A stretch of 64,000 nucleotides of DNA from Eubacteriales bacterium (GCA_029974035.1 JARKQG010000073.1:1-64000), one strand, 5' to 3'; numbered from the stretch's first letter, positions 18,427 to 27,769 are shown. Notes: generated by a model from the letters alone, not told the origin. Numbers and translations: made by a program.

Positions 18427-20223
18427 ATGGGCAAAAGGGCAACGCAGCTCCGCACGCAGATGACCGCCATCTCCTTCGCGGGCGTGTTCCTCATCTGCTT
18501 TCTCATCGCGCTGATGGCGGGCGAAACCACGAAGCGCGCGCTGGTGAACCGGGCCGAGCGGGACGCCGGCGCAATGCTCGCCCAGGTGATCCGGAACCTG
18601 GAGTACTACCTGGAGGACATGGAAAAGCTGGCCGCCCTGTCCAATGTGCAGTCCTCCGTGCTGCGGATGCTGGTCAACGACACGGACTTCCGGCGCAACC
18701 AGTCCGAGTACTATGAGAACTCGCAGCAGGTGCGCGCCATCCTGACGGACCTCAGCCGCCTGCGTCCGGAGATCACCTCCATTGCCATCGCCGGGCAAAA
18801 CGGCGCGCTGGCCGACACCGCCTCCAACCTCTTCTCCACCGCTCAGGCGACGGAGGAATGGCTCTCCTGGTACGACGCGGCAATCAACGGCGGCGGAAAG
18901 AGCATCTTTTTGCCGCCCCACCAGATCACCGACGTCTACGGCCGCGCCCAGAGCGTGATTTCGCTGACCCGCCCCATCATCATCTCCAGCGGCGCGCGCC
19001 CGCTGGGCGCCATCCTCATCAACCTGTCCACCGACACCCTGGCCCAGATCTGCGGCGGCGCGGGCACGCTGGAGGGCGGCTACATCTTCATCGCGGACAG
19101 GGCGGGCAACTACATCTACCACCCCGACCCGGCCTATCTGGGGGCGATGCGCATCCCCGCCGCCCTGCCCGACGACGAGATCAAGCGCCTGGCGCTGTCC
19201 GGGGAAAGCGCCTTCGCCTACGGCGACCGGCTGGTGCTCTCCGCCGGCATCGACGCGCCCGGCTATCGGGTGGTCTACGCCATGCCCCGCGATCTCATCA
19301 CCGGCGCTGCCGACCAGGCCCGGGCCCAGCAGATTCTCTTTGGCGCGCTGGCCTCGGCGGTGATTGCGCTGGTTTTGTCGCTCCTTCTTTCCCGGCGGGT
19401 ATTCCGTCCGCTCAACAGGCTCGGCAGCCTCATGGCGCGCGTGCAGAAGGGCGATTTTGACGTGCGCGCCGACGCCACGCCAAAAAACGAAATCGGCGAG
19501 CTGGCCGGCGGGTTCAACGCCATGATCGACCACAACCGGCGGCTGATGCGGCGGATCATGGAAACGGAAAAGGCCAAGCGCAAAGCGGAGCTGGACGCGC
19601 TCCAGTCCCAGATTACCCCCCACTTTCTGTACAACACCCTGGATTCCATCGTCTGGATGAGCAACTATCGGCCCCAGGTGGCGGCGGCGATGGCGGACGC
19701 GCTGGCCAAGCTCTTCCGGCTCATGCTGGGCGGCGGCGAGGATGTGGTGCCCCTTCGGCAGGAGTTTGAGCACGTGACCCAGTACCTGAAAATCCAGAAG
19801 ATGCGCTACGATTCCAAGTTTGAATACGAAATTTCGCTGGACGAGGCCTGTCAGGCCATCCGGGTGCCCAAGCTGATATTGCAGCCGCTGGTGGAAAACG
19901 CCATCTACCACGGCATCAAGCCCGCCCGGAAGAAATGCCTTCTGAAGGTGGCGGGCTTTCTCGACGGGGACGAGCTGGCGCTGATGGTGATGGATGACGG
20001 CACGGGCATCGGCCGGGCGGACCTCGGCCGCATCCTGACGGAAAAGCGCGTGTCGGGCAAGGTGCTGGGCGGCGTGGGGGTCAAAAACATCAACGAGCGC
20101 ATCCAGCTCTACTGCCCGGGAAACTACGGGCTCAGCTTTGTCAGCGTGGAAAACCTGGGCACGGCGGCCATCCTGCGGCTGCCGGCCTCGGGCGTCAACG
20201 TGCCGCCTCCCGCGGCGCAATGA
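18427..20223 (+). CDS. YesM-like sensor histidine kinase
   Basis: 598-residue membrane kinase. Transmembrane helix 1 is at about residues 15-33, an extracellular dCache-like sensor at 35-290, helix 2 at about 300-320 (AVIALVLSLLLS), HAMP to about 372, then a His_kinase domain with ITPHFLYNTLDS (His399) and an HATPase with PLVENAIYHGIKP and GVGVKNINERI. This is the LytS/YesM architecture, sensing extracellular saccharides directly or through a binding protein. ATG 18427 has AAAGGAG upstream and lies 25 bases after yesN. Confidence 0.93.
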   Translation: MGKRATQLRTQMTAISFAGVFLICFLIALMAGETTKRALVNRAERDAGAMLAQVIRNLEYYLEDMEKLAALSNVQSSVLRMLVNDTDFRRNQSEYYENSQQVRAILTDLSRLRPEITSIAIAGQNGALADTASNLFSTAQATEEWLSWYDAAINGGGKSIFLPPHQITDVYGRAQSVISLTRPIIISSGARPLGAILINLSTDTLAQICGGAGTLEGGYIFIADRAGNYIYHPDPAYLGAMRIPAALPDDEIKRLALSGESAFAYGDRLVLSAGIDAPGYRVVYAMPRDLITGAADQARAQQILFGALASAVIALVLSLLLSRRVFRPLNRLGSLMARVQKGDFDVRADATPKNEIGELAGGFNAMIDHNRRLMRRIMETEKAKRKAELDALQSQITPHFLYNTLDSIVWMSNYRPQVAAAMADALAKLFRLMLGGGEDVVPLRQEFEHVTQYLKIQKMRYDSKFEYEISLDEACQAIRVPKLILQPLVENAIYHGIKPARKKCLLKVAGFLDGDELALMVMDDGTGIGRADLGRILTEKRVSGKVLGGVGVKNINERIQLYCPGNYGLSFVSVENLGTAAILRLPASGVNVPPPAAQ

Positions 20224-20258
20224 TAAAAAAACCAAGCATTTGTTAAAATTATTGTGTC

Positions 20259-20286
20259 ACGGGCGGCATGGCCGCCCGTTTATAAT
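20259..20286 (+). promoter_or_regulatory. Hairpin and -10 sequence between yesM and the UroD-like genes
   Basis: A 9-base stem (ACGGGCGGC, loop AT, GGCCGCCCGT) is followed at once by TTTATAAT. It could be a weak terminator after yesM, or an operator placed across the spacer of a promoter whose -10 is TATAAT (20281-20286) and which lacks a good -35. Confidence 0.4.
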
Positions 20287-20321
20287 GCAATCAGCCACCA
20301 TGAAATGGAGGAGAAACCATC

Positions 20322-21500
20322 ATGAATGACAAGGTTGCCGCCAAGCTCGACCGGCTGGAAAAGGCCGTCCGGGGGACGGGACTGCCCGACAGGATCCCGG
20401 TGGGCGACAATTTTTGGACGGGATACCTGCTCCGCGAGCGCGCCCTGCGCGGCCCGGACTTTGACCCATACCTGTTCCACGACCTGGACTACGTGATCGT
20501 CACCCCCAATATGGACCCGAAGATCCAACCTTTTGAGGTACTGGAGGACGACGGCGTCAACGTGAAACTGAAGACCGGCTTCGGCGCCACCATCCGCAGA
20601 AGCGGCACCGCGCCCATGCCCCACTTTGATGCCTTCTCGGTCAACGAACCGGAGGAAATGGAGGGCTTTGCCTTCGACGACCCCCGCGACGCGCGCCGGT
20701 TCACCGCGGGCGGCGACGACCAGATCAACGGCCTGGGCGACGCCATCAACCGCAACATCCCCGCCTGGACGGAGCGGCTGAAAAAGTATGAAAACGACAC
20801 GGTGCTCTTTGGCTCCGTGTGCGAGGCCTACGAATATCTGTGGCGCTGCATCGGTACCATGAACTCGCTGACCTGGCCGCTGGAGGAACCGGAGCTTTTC
20901 GGCGACTTCGTGGCGCGTATCGGCGACTTCCTCTGCGAATTCACCCGCGCGCAGATCGAATTCGGCCAGGGCAAGCTGCGGGGCATGTACCTCTGGGGCG
21001 ACGTGGCCTACGTCAACGGCATGCTCTTCAGCCCGAACCTGTGGCGCACCTACTTCAAGCCCATCACGAAGCGGCTGATCGACATCTGCCACGAGGCGGG
21101 GCTGATGGTGGTCTACCACGGCTGCGGCAACGCCACCGCCATCTACGAGGACTTCATCGGCATGGGGCTTGACGCCTACAATCCGCTGGAGTGCAAGAGC
21201 CACCTGGACATCGTGGAACTCCGGCAGCGCTTTGGCTACCGGCTGGGCTTTGTGGGCAACATTGACGTGCGCGAAATGGAATCCGGCGACAAAAGCCGCA
21301 TCCGCCGCGAAGTGCTGCACAAGATGCTGGGCGCGGTGGACGGTCGCTGGGTGGCCCAGAGTGACCACTCCGTTTCGTCGGACGTGGCGCCGGAGAGCTA
21401 CGCCTACATGCTGGAGGTCGTGCGCGAGTACGGCAAATATCCGCTGGACCTCGAGCGCATCGAGCGCGAGTTGAAGGCGCTGGAAGCCGCCAAGACCTGA
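20322..21500 (+). CDS. Uroporphyrinogen decarboxylase-fold protein (MtaA/UroD family), first
   Basis: 392-residue (beta/alpha)8-barrel protein of the UroD/methyl-corrinoid methyltransferase superfamily. The motif VYHGCGNATAIYEDF (near residue 268) resembles the Zn-binding H-x-C of MtaA-type enzymes, and GFVGNIDVREMESGD is the family's C-terminal pattern. The third zinc ligand cysteine of MtaA is not evident; His in QSDHSV could substitute. It is not the haem enzyme HemE by context. ATG follows GGAGGAG. It probably forms an operon with the gene at 21523, next to YesMN and the sugar importer. Reaction unknown. Confidence 0.75.
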   Translation: MNDKVAAKLDRLEKAVRGTGLPDRIPVGDNFWTGYLLRERALRGPDFDPYLFHDLDYVIVTPNMDPKIQPFEVLEDDGVNVKLKTGFGATIRRSGTAPMPHFDAFSVNEPEEMEGFAFDDPRDARRFTAGGDDQINGLGDAINRNIPAWTERLKKYENDTVLFGSVCEAYEYLWRCIGTMNSLTWPLEEPELFGDFVARIGDFLCEFTRAQIEFGQGKLRGMYLWGDVAYVNGMLFSPNLWRTYFKPITKRLIDICHEAGLMVVYHGCGNATAIYEDFIGMGLDAYNPLECKSHLDIVELRQRFGYRLGFVGNIDVREMESGDKSRIRREVLHKMLGAVDGRWVAQSDHSVSSDVAPESYAYMLEVVREYGKYPLDLERIERELKALEAAKT

Positions 21501-21522
21501 CGCGCCCAAAGGAGGGCCCCCC

Positions 21523-22857
21523 ATGAGCCGCTACCTGAACCTTCGGGACCGGTTTGGCCTGGATTCCCCGGACGGGCCGGCCCCCGGCCGCCTGCCCACG
21601 TCCTTTCTCGCGCTGCCCCGGAGCGATGTCGAACGCCTGCGCGCGCTGGGCCGGCGCAAGATGGCGCATGCCGCGCAGCCGGTCATGGAAGAGCGCCGGA
21701 AGATATGGCGCGCCGCCAACGACCTTCAAATGATCCGTCCCCCCATCTTTGTGGACGAGATCTGCTGGACGGAGATCGATGATCCCGCCCTGGCGCTCCG
21801 GTGCGTCCATCCCTTCGCGCGGGAACTGGAGGACTTCCTGACCAAGGAGCTCTACGTCGCGGATCACGCGCTCTGTGATCAGATCGTGGAACCCTTCATC
21901 GAAAATCCGCTGGTGACATACGACAGCGGCTTTGGCATTGACGAGGTGGTGGATGTCCGCGCCACCCGGTTCAACCCGGAAGTCGTGTCCCGCCACTTCC
22001 ACGTGCTGATCTCCACCATGGACGATCTGGAAAAGATCCGCGAACCGGAGGTGGCGGTGGACCGGGAGCGAACCGCCCAGTACGGCGAGCTGCTGAGCGA
22101 GGTCTTCTCCGGCATCCTCCCGGTGGTCACCGTGGGCGCCCGGGGGCTGTGGTTCACGCCCTGGGACTACCTGATCCGCGTGATGGGCGTCGATCAGACC
22201 TTTGTCAACCTTTACGATGAGCCGGACTTCGTCGAGGCGGTGGTGCGGCGCTACGTATCCATGGCCATGAAGCGCATGGAAAAGTACCGGAAGATGGGCA
22301 TCTGGGCCAGCAACAACGCCCCCGTGCGGGTGGGCTCCGGCGGCTACGGCCTGGTCTCCGCCCTGAGCCCCCAGGCGGTTCACCCCGTCGCCTGCCCCAC
22401 CGATCAGATGTGGGGCTGCGGCAACGCCCAGATCTTTTCCTCCGTGAGCCCGGCCATGCACTGGCAGTTCTCGCTCCAGTACGAAATGGAATGGCTGAAG
22501 CAGTTCGGCCTCACCTACTACGGCTGCTGCGAGCCCCTCTGGGGCAAGATGGATTTGATGGACAGGATCCCCAACCTGCGAAAGGTGTCCATGAGCCCGT
22601 GGAACAACTTTTCGGCGGCGGCGGAGCGCTGCCGCGGAAAGTACGTGATGAGCTGCAAGCCCTCCCCCGCCGTGTTCGCCGGGGACTCCTTCGACGAGGA
22701 CGAAGCCCGGAGGGCCATTCTCGACATCCTGAGGGCCACAGAGGGCTGCGCCATTGAGCTGGTGATGAAGGACATCTCCACACTGCGCTTTAAGCCCGAA
22801 CGGCTCCACGCCTGGAGCCGCGTGGCGCGGGAAACCGTGACCGATTTCTACGGCTGA
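21523..22857 (+). CDS. Uroporphyrinogen decarboxylase-fold protein, second, divergent
   Basis: 444-residue soluble protein, a remote UroD-family member. Recognisable parts are YDEPDFVEAVVRRYVSMAMKRMEKY (shortened in the C-half of UroD-like barrels), WGCGNAQIFSSVSPAMHWQF and YYGCCEPLWGKMD, where Cys-Cys-Glu sits where Zn ligands lie in relatives. The N-terminal 120 residues have no match I recognise. ATG follows AAAGGAGGG, 22 bases after the first UroD-like gene, so they are likely co-transcribed. The pair may act as partner methyl-transfer or decarboxylase-like subunits; function is not established. Confidence 0.7.
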   Translation: MSRYLNLRDRFGLDSPDGPAPGRLPTSFLALPRSDVERLRALGRRKMAHAAQPVMEERRKIWRAANDLQMIRPPIFVDEICWTEIDDPALALRCVHPFARELEDFLTKELYVADHALCDQIVEPFIENPLVTYDSGFGIDEVVDVRATRFNPEVVSRHFHVLISTMDDLEKIREPEVAVDRERTAQYGELLSEVFSGILPVVTVGARGLWFTPWDYLIRVMGVDQTFVNLYDEPDFVEAVVRRYVSMAMKRMEKYRKMGIWASNNAPVRVGSGGYGLVSALSPQAVHPVACPTDQMWGCGNAQIFSSVSPAMHWQFSLQYEMEWLKQFGLTYYGCCEPLWGKMDLMDRIPNLRKVSMSPWNNFSAAAERCRGKYVMSCKPSPAVFAGDSFDEDEARRAILDILRATEGCAIELVMKDISTLRFKPERLHAWSRVARETVTDFYG

Positions 22858-22870
22858 ACGGGCGCCCCTT

Positions 22871-24055
22871 TCACGCCCCCGGCGGCGCGCTCACGCACTC
22901 CGACAACGTAAAGCGCCCGGCGCCGGGGTTATCGCCGGCCGCCTCCAGCGCGTCCAGATCGTTGAAGTGCCACCACTCCGAGGCCAGCGGCGTCAAGCCG
23001 GCCTCTGTGCAATAGCGCTGCAGCCTGAGGGCGGCTTCGTTCATCGCGGGCGCGGGCTCTGCCTTCCGCCAGGCGGTGCGGCTCCCCGAGCTGACGGGCT
23101 GGGAAAACGCGGCGGAGGCCTGGCTCAGCTCCTGAATGGGCGTGGGCATTTCATAGGGCTCAATTTTTGTCACCCGGGTGTAGCCATAACCTCCGGACGC
23201 CGCCTGGACGGTGCGGACCGCCTTGGCCAGGCTTACGTCGATGGCCCCGCCCCGCTGGTGGTTGGAGAGCCGCGTGGACGCAAACCACGAAAGATGCCAG
23301 GGCGCGGAGGAGATGCCCTTCATCACCGCCGGGTTGTCCTCCGCCAAACCTTTCAGCGCCCGCACGATGGTCATCTGCACATCGTAGGGCCGGTACGCCT
23401 CGCAGAGTACCAGGGTTTCGCCGTTTTCAAGCGCCATCTTCTGCGCGGCGCATACCTTTTTTGCCATCGAGTACAATACCGGCATGATGAACTGCGCCTC
23501 GCCCAGGCGGAGGTTTTCCCGCTTGCCGGGATAGAGCGCCTTTCCGGTGACGCCGGGCAGCGCCACCCCGGAGGAGCGGACCACGGAGGCGTAGGCGTTG
23601 GTTGCGTCGTAGACCACGGAGGGCGCGACATCCGGCAGATTGACGAGGCAGTACCGTTCGTCCGCCCAGCCTTCGGCGGTCTCCGTCCGGGCGCGGATCC
23701 AGCCGTCCGAAGTGCCAATGACGGTAAACGCCGCGCCCGCCGCGAGATGTGCCACGGCCCTCGATCCGGCCTCTGGCTTTTCCCGCAGATAAAGGGGCGC
23801 GGCGGCATAGCCGGACGCCCCGTTGACGGGCAATTCAAAGCCATCGGCCGCGAGGGGGCGCGGCGCATCGCCGGAGGTGGCGGCGGGGGTCGCCGTGGGC
23901 GCGGCCGATGGCCCGGGCGAGGGTTCGGGCGCGGCCGTCGGCGCGGGCGACGGCCCGGGCGCGGGCGGAAGCCAGGCACCGCGGACCAGTGCCGCCAGGG
24001 CCAGCGCCGCAAAAAGCGCCGCGAGTATGATCGCCGTCCGCCGTCCGCCGCCCAT
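22871..24055 (-). CDS. Cell-wall D-Ala-D-Ala dipeptidase/carboxypeptidase (VanX/VanY-like) with SH3 domain
   Basis: 394-residue exported protein: N-terminal signal anchor (residues about 8-27), a Pro/Ala-rich linker (28-62), a bacterial SH3 domain (about 80-138, APLYLREKPEAGS, GWIRARTETAEGWADERYC) and a peptidase M15 domain. The zinc motifs SNHQRGGAIDVS and ASEWWHF fit the SxHxxGxAxD and ExxWH pattern of VanX/DdpX. It probably trims peptidoglycan stem peptides outside the membrane; no van cluster surrounds it, so vancomycin resistance is not implied. Convergent with the UroD-like gene, 13 bases apart. Confidence 0.85.
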   Translation of the reverse strand: MGGGRRTAIILAALFAALALAALVRGAWLPPAPGPSPAPTAAPEPSPGPSAAPTATPAATSGDAPRPLAADGFELPVNGASGYAAAPLYLREKPEAGSRAVAHLAAGAAFTVIGTSDGWIRARTETAEGWADERYCLVNLPDVAPSVVYDATNAYASVVRSSGVALPGVTGKALYPGKRENLRLGEAQFIMPVLYSMAKKVCAAQKMALENGETLVLCEAYRPYDVQMTIVRALKGLAEDNPAVMKGISSAPWHLSWFASTRLSNHQRGGAIDVSLAKAVRTVQAASGGYGYTRVTKIEPYEMPTPIQELSQASAAFSQPVSSGSRTAWRKAEPAPAMNEAALRLQRYCTEAGLTPLASEWWHFNDLDALEAAGDNPGAGRFTLSECVSAPPGA

Positions 24056-24108
24056 GCGCGCCCTCCCGCTCCGCTTTCTCTTTTCAGCTTTTCCCCGCGC
24101 CTGGCCGG

Positions 24109-24630
24109 CTATGCGCCGGGCCAGGCGCCCGCTTCTTTTTTCATCGCGTAAATCAGGCGCGCCCGCCCGTTGATTGCAGCGGCCATGGCAAGCCGCATCC
24201 CCTTCTTCTCCAGCAGCCTGCGCGCCAGCGCGTTCTCCGCCCGGGTGGTGGTCATCACATATTCGACCCGCTCGGGCAGCGCCTCCATTGCCAGGCGGAA
24301 CAGTTCGCTGCCGATGCCGCGCCGGCGGCGGGTCGGATCGATCACCATGACGCCCGCGTGGGCCACGCGGTCCAGCGCTTCGTCGGAAAAGCCGAAGTGC
24401 CTGCCCAGGTTCATCCTTGCCCGCCTTCCGGGCACGGAAAAGGTGATAAACCCCACCAGCGCGCCGCCGTCAAAGGCGCCGAAGGCGTAGTTGTCAAATT
24501 GAAAGGCGCGCTCGATCAGGGCGCGGCTGCTCAGAATGAAGATTCCCCCGTCGTATTCCCAGCACCGCTGCTGCAGCGCCAGAATCTCGTCGACAAAACC
24601 GGCATCCAGCCGGGCGTATCGGTATTCCAT
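24109..24630 (-). CDS. GNAT family N-acetyltransferase
   Basis: 173-residue acetyl-CoA-dependent acetyltransferase. The acetyl-CoA loop is RRRRGIGSELF after the strand AGVMVIDP; the C-terminal TTRAENALARRLLEKKGM is the usual GNAT beta5-alpha4 region. Substrate unknown. The ribosome site is weak (GAAAGAG one base from ATG), so the start is less certain. It lies 53 bases downstream, in transcription, from nothing else on its strand; its upstream flank carries a terminator and a 162-bp repeat. Confidence 0.8.
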   Translation of the reverse strand: MEYRYARLDAGFVDEILALQQRCWEYDGGIFILSSRALIERAFQFDNYAFGAFDGGALVGFITFSVPGRRARMNLGRHFGFSDEALDRVAHAGVMVIDPTRRRRGIGSELFRLAMEALPERVEYVMTTTRAENALARRLLEKKGMRLAMAAAINGRARLIYAMKKEAGAWPGA

Positions 24631-24720
24631 GCTCTTTCACGCTCGCTCGTCCCAGATGGGCGCATGTGCCTTCATTTTCAGCGTATGCGCGCCCACAGGT
24701 GCCGGTTCGCAAAGCGCGAC

Positions 24721-24752
24721 AAAAAACGCGCCCCGCAACGGTGCGGGACGCG
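24721..24752 (-). terminator. Rho-independent terminator of the pyrR-permease operon
   Basis: On the minus strand an 11-base stem with one mismatch (CGCGTCCCGCA / TGCGGGGCGCG), loop CCGT, then six T residues. It lies beyond the 162-bp repeat, so the repeat would be inside the 3' untranslated region of the operon. Confidence 0.75.
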
Positions 24753-24768
24753 CGGGGGCGTTCGCGCT

Positions 24769-24930
24769 AGCAGACCACGAAGTCTAAGAACCGATGATAG
24801 GGCGCAGAGATTTTTCTGCCCGGCACGGAGCCGGAGCGCAGGCGTAGCAGCGCTAGGTCAAGCGGAGAGCGACACAGCCGGACAGGAAAAGATCCAGCCG
24901 TAGCGTGGGAATCAGGCTTCGCGGACTACT
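24769..24930 (-). repeat. 162-bp inverted-repeat-bounded intergenic element, copy A
   Basis: Same element as at 30983-31144 and 36904-37065 but in the opposite orientation. Ends are AGTAGTCCGCGAAG (reverse strand, 24917-24930) and AGCAGACCACGAAG (24769-24782). Inside are subterminal inverted repeats around CTGTCCGGC and a central hairpin near GCAGCGCT. The uracil permease stop codon TAG is the TAG inside the terminal repeat. A 44-codon frame on the plus strand (24769-24903, ending DTAGQEKIQP) is open in all copies. Likely a non-autonomous mobile or ERIC-like repeat; no transposase is present. Confidence 0.85.
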
Positions 24931-26305
24931 GGGACTGAGCCTGACGCTTTTCGCCGATGGAGAGAATCCCGTTGAGCGCAATGCCGAAGATCGCCGCGCC
25001 CGCGATGCAGGGCACGTTCACGCCGAAGAAGGGAATCGTGCCGCCAAACTGGTACTGGCCGCCGAGGGCAATGACCATGATGCAGGCGATGACGGCGATG
25101 TTCTTGGAGGAGAACATGTCGGTCTTCTTTTCGATCATAATCGCGATGCCCTGGGCCGCGATGGCGCCAAAGAGGTAGATTTCCAGGCCGCCGATGACCG
25201 GGGTGGGAATGGCGTAGATGGCGTCGATCAGCGGGGTAAAGCAGGAGATGACCATGGCGATGACCGCCGCCCCGATGAGCACCGACGTGGAGAACACCTT
25301 GGTGATGGCCATGGCGGAGATGTTTTCGCCGTAGTTGGTGCCGGCGGGGCCGCCGATGAAGCCGGCCACCATGTCGCCGATGCCGTCGCCGATCAGGTTG
25401 AGGCCCAGCTTGTCCGCAATGTTGTAGATCTTGCCGAAGCGCTTTTTGCGGGCCAGGTCATTGACGTAGATGTCCAGCTGGAACACATGGGCCGTGGATT
25501 CCGGAATCGTCGCGATGGCGATGGGCATGATCGCCCAGAGCGCCGCCATGGACGGCTTGGGCAGCGTAAAGATGGGCAGCGCGAACAGCCCGCTTCCGGT
25601 GGCTTCCGGCGAGAGGTGGCGGAAGAAGTCCAGCCCCGTGGCCTGCCCGATGACGGCGGCCACGATGCAGCCCACGGCCGGGCCCAGCAAAAGCGGCAGC
25701 TGGCTCAAAAAGCCCCTGAGATAACGGGAGAACAGCACCGTGCACAAAAGCGTGACCAGGGAGATCACCCAAGCCATGTTGGCCGCGGTGGCCTCGAGCC
25801 CCAGGGGGATCGCGTTGGGGCCGAAGCTGGCGGCGTCGCCCAGCGCGTTGCCGGCCAGCGTCAGGCCGATCACCATGGCGATGGGGCCGGTAACGGAGGC
25901 GGGCAGGATCTTGTCAATCACGTTCTTGCCGGAGGCCTTAACCAGAAGGCCCGCGGCAATGGACACGAAGCCCGACATCACGATGCCGAACTGGGCGGTG
26001 GCGATCCGCTCGTTCAGCGTCAGCGCCGCGATCTGATCCTGCGCCATCAGCGCCAGAATCGCCGACAGGTACGAGAAACTGGAACCATAGTAGAGGGGAA
26101 TCTGGCGTCCGGTAATCAGAATGAAGCAGATCGTGGCAAGGCCGCTGGCGAAGATCGTGGTGGATACGTGGAAGCCGGTCAGAAGCGCCACGGTGATCGT
26201 CGCCGGGAACATGACCACCACCTGCTGCAGCGCGTAGAGCAGCAGCTTCCAGACCGGCGGCCGCTCATCCGGCAGATAACCGATGGCCTGATTCTGGTTT
26301 ACCAT
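24926..26305 (-). CDS. Uracil/xanthine permease family (UraA/PyrP-like)
   Basis: 459-residue NCS2 nucleobase transporter with 12-14 hydrophobic helices. Family motifs include YYGSSFSYLSAI and PTPVIGGLEIYLFGAIAAQGI. Co-transcribed with pyrR, so uracil is the probable substrate. The frame extends to 26458 inside pyrR, but ATG 26305 with GGAGGAG at 7-8 bases gives the canonical N-terminus (AIGYLPDERPPVWK). The stop codon TAG is contributed by the terminal repeat of copy A; the last residues RQAQSQ are therefore just at the insertion edge. Confidence 0.93.
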   Translation of the reverse strand: MVNQNQAIGYLPDERPPVWKLLLYALQQVVVMFPATITVALLTGFHVSTTIFASGLATICFILITGRQIPLYYGSSFSYLSAILALMAQDQIAALTLNERIATAQFGIVMSGFVSIAAGLLVKASGKNVIDKILPASVTGPIAMVIGLTLAGNALGDAASFGPNAIPLGLEATAANMAWVISLVTLLCTVLFSRYLRGFLSQLPLLLGPAVGCIVAAVIGQATGLDFFRHLSPEATGSGLFALPIFTLPKPSMAALWAIMPIAIATIPESTAHVFQLDIYVNDLARKKRFGKIYNIADKLGLNLIGDGIGDMVAGFIGGPAGTNYGENISAMAITKVFSTSVLIGAAVIAMVISCFTPLIDAIYAIPTPVIGGLEIYLFGAIAAQGIAIMIEKKTDMFSSKNIAVIACIMVIALGGQYQFGGTIPFFGVNVPCIAGAAIFGIALNGILSIGEKRQAQSQ

Positions 26306-26357
26306 GGAAATACTCCTCCTCCTATACGAAACGCCGTCGCTGGCGTTTTCGGCGTCT

Positions 26358-27002
<645 letters not shown>

Positions 27003-27023
27003 TTAAAGAGCCCGTTCCGGGAG

Positions 27024-27052
27024 ATTATAGCACGCGCGCGCCCCATTGGCAA
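27024..27052 (-). promoter_or_regulatory. Promoter of the pyrR operon
   Basis: Minus strand TTGCCA (27047-27052), 17-base spacer, TATAAT (27024-27029), upstream of the attenuator. Confidence 0.8.
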
Positions 27053-27145
27053 TCGATTTTTGTTACATTTGTGTCACAATTATGCAAGTTGCCAGCACAT
27101 CTTGTGCTTTCTTCAGGTTCGGCCACCGGATGTGGTACCCGCGCC

Positions 27146-27769
27146 TCACAGGTCCTTCCTGGCAAACACCGCGTTTGCGGCAAAAAACGACGCGGCGTTT
27201 ACGGCCAGCGCGCCCGCGAGAAACCCGGCGCCGATCTGCCCTTCCGTCAGCCCGGCCCGCGCGGCGTTCAGCGCTCCCTCGGGAACCATGCCGCTCAGTG
27301 CGAACACCAGAATGAAGAGCGCCAGCGCCACGTACCGGGTGGATTGGGCGCCAAACCGGTAGGCCAGCGGCAGCGTGACGCCGGTGTAGACGCTGGAGGC
27401 GAACAGCCCCATCGCCGCCGCGGAAAACGTGAGCGGCGGAATCCGCTCGAGCCCCGCGGCCCGCATCGCGGCAAAGAGCACCAGGTACAGCGCAACGCTG
27501 GCCACAAAGAGCACCAGCAAGAGCAGGTACTTGCCCAGCACCATATCGCGCCGGCGGATGGGCAGCGTCGTCATCAGAAGATCGATTTTGTACCGCTCGT
27601 CCACCACCAGATTGGTGGAAAAGAGTGAGTAGACACCGATGGTCAGGCACAGCATGAATAGGCCCACGCCGTTGACCGAAAAGATGAAGGCATACGCCAC
27701 GAAGATCGCAAAGCCGATAAGCAGATACCTGCTGTTGGCGGTAAGCTCCTTTTTAATCAGCCAGAACAT
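27146..27769 (-). CDS. ABC-2 type transporter permease
   Basis: 207-residue membrane protein with six hydrophobic helices, of the ABC2_membrane_5-like family paired with YtrB-type ATPases. It begins FWLIKKELTANSRYLL and has the amphipathic segment VDERYKIDLLMTTLPIRRRDMVLGKYL typical of this family. ATG 27769 is preferred over the upstream start at 27790 because GGAGGGAAGAGGG precedes it; it overlaps the ATPase gene by 17 bases. The pair probably exports an antibiotic or peptide, or handles cell-wall stress; substrate unknown. Confidence 0.85.
   Translation of the reverse strand: MFWLIKKELTANSRYLLIGFAIFVAYAFIFSVNGVGLFMLCLTIGVYSLFSTNLVVDERYKIDLLMTTLPIRRRDMVLGKYLLLLVLFVASVALYLVLFAAMRAAGLERIPPLTFSAAAMGLFASSVYTGVTLPLAYRFGAQSTRYVALALFILVFALSGMVPEGALNAARAGLTEGQIGAGFLAGALAVNAASFFAANAVFARKDL

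Noticed and set aside
18367..20235. 622-codon antisense frame under yesM
   Set aside because: Mirror of the third-position GC bias of the kinase gene; no family features.
22871..24055. Vancomycin resistance (vanX/vanY) gene
   Set aside because: Peptidase motifs match, but there is no vanH, ligase or VanRS gene nearby and the SH3-anchored architecture suits ordinary wall turnover.
24358..24903. 181-codon plus-strand frame ending in repeat copy A
   Set aside because: It is antisense to the GNAT gene for most of its length and then runs through the repeat's open frame; no ribosome site.
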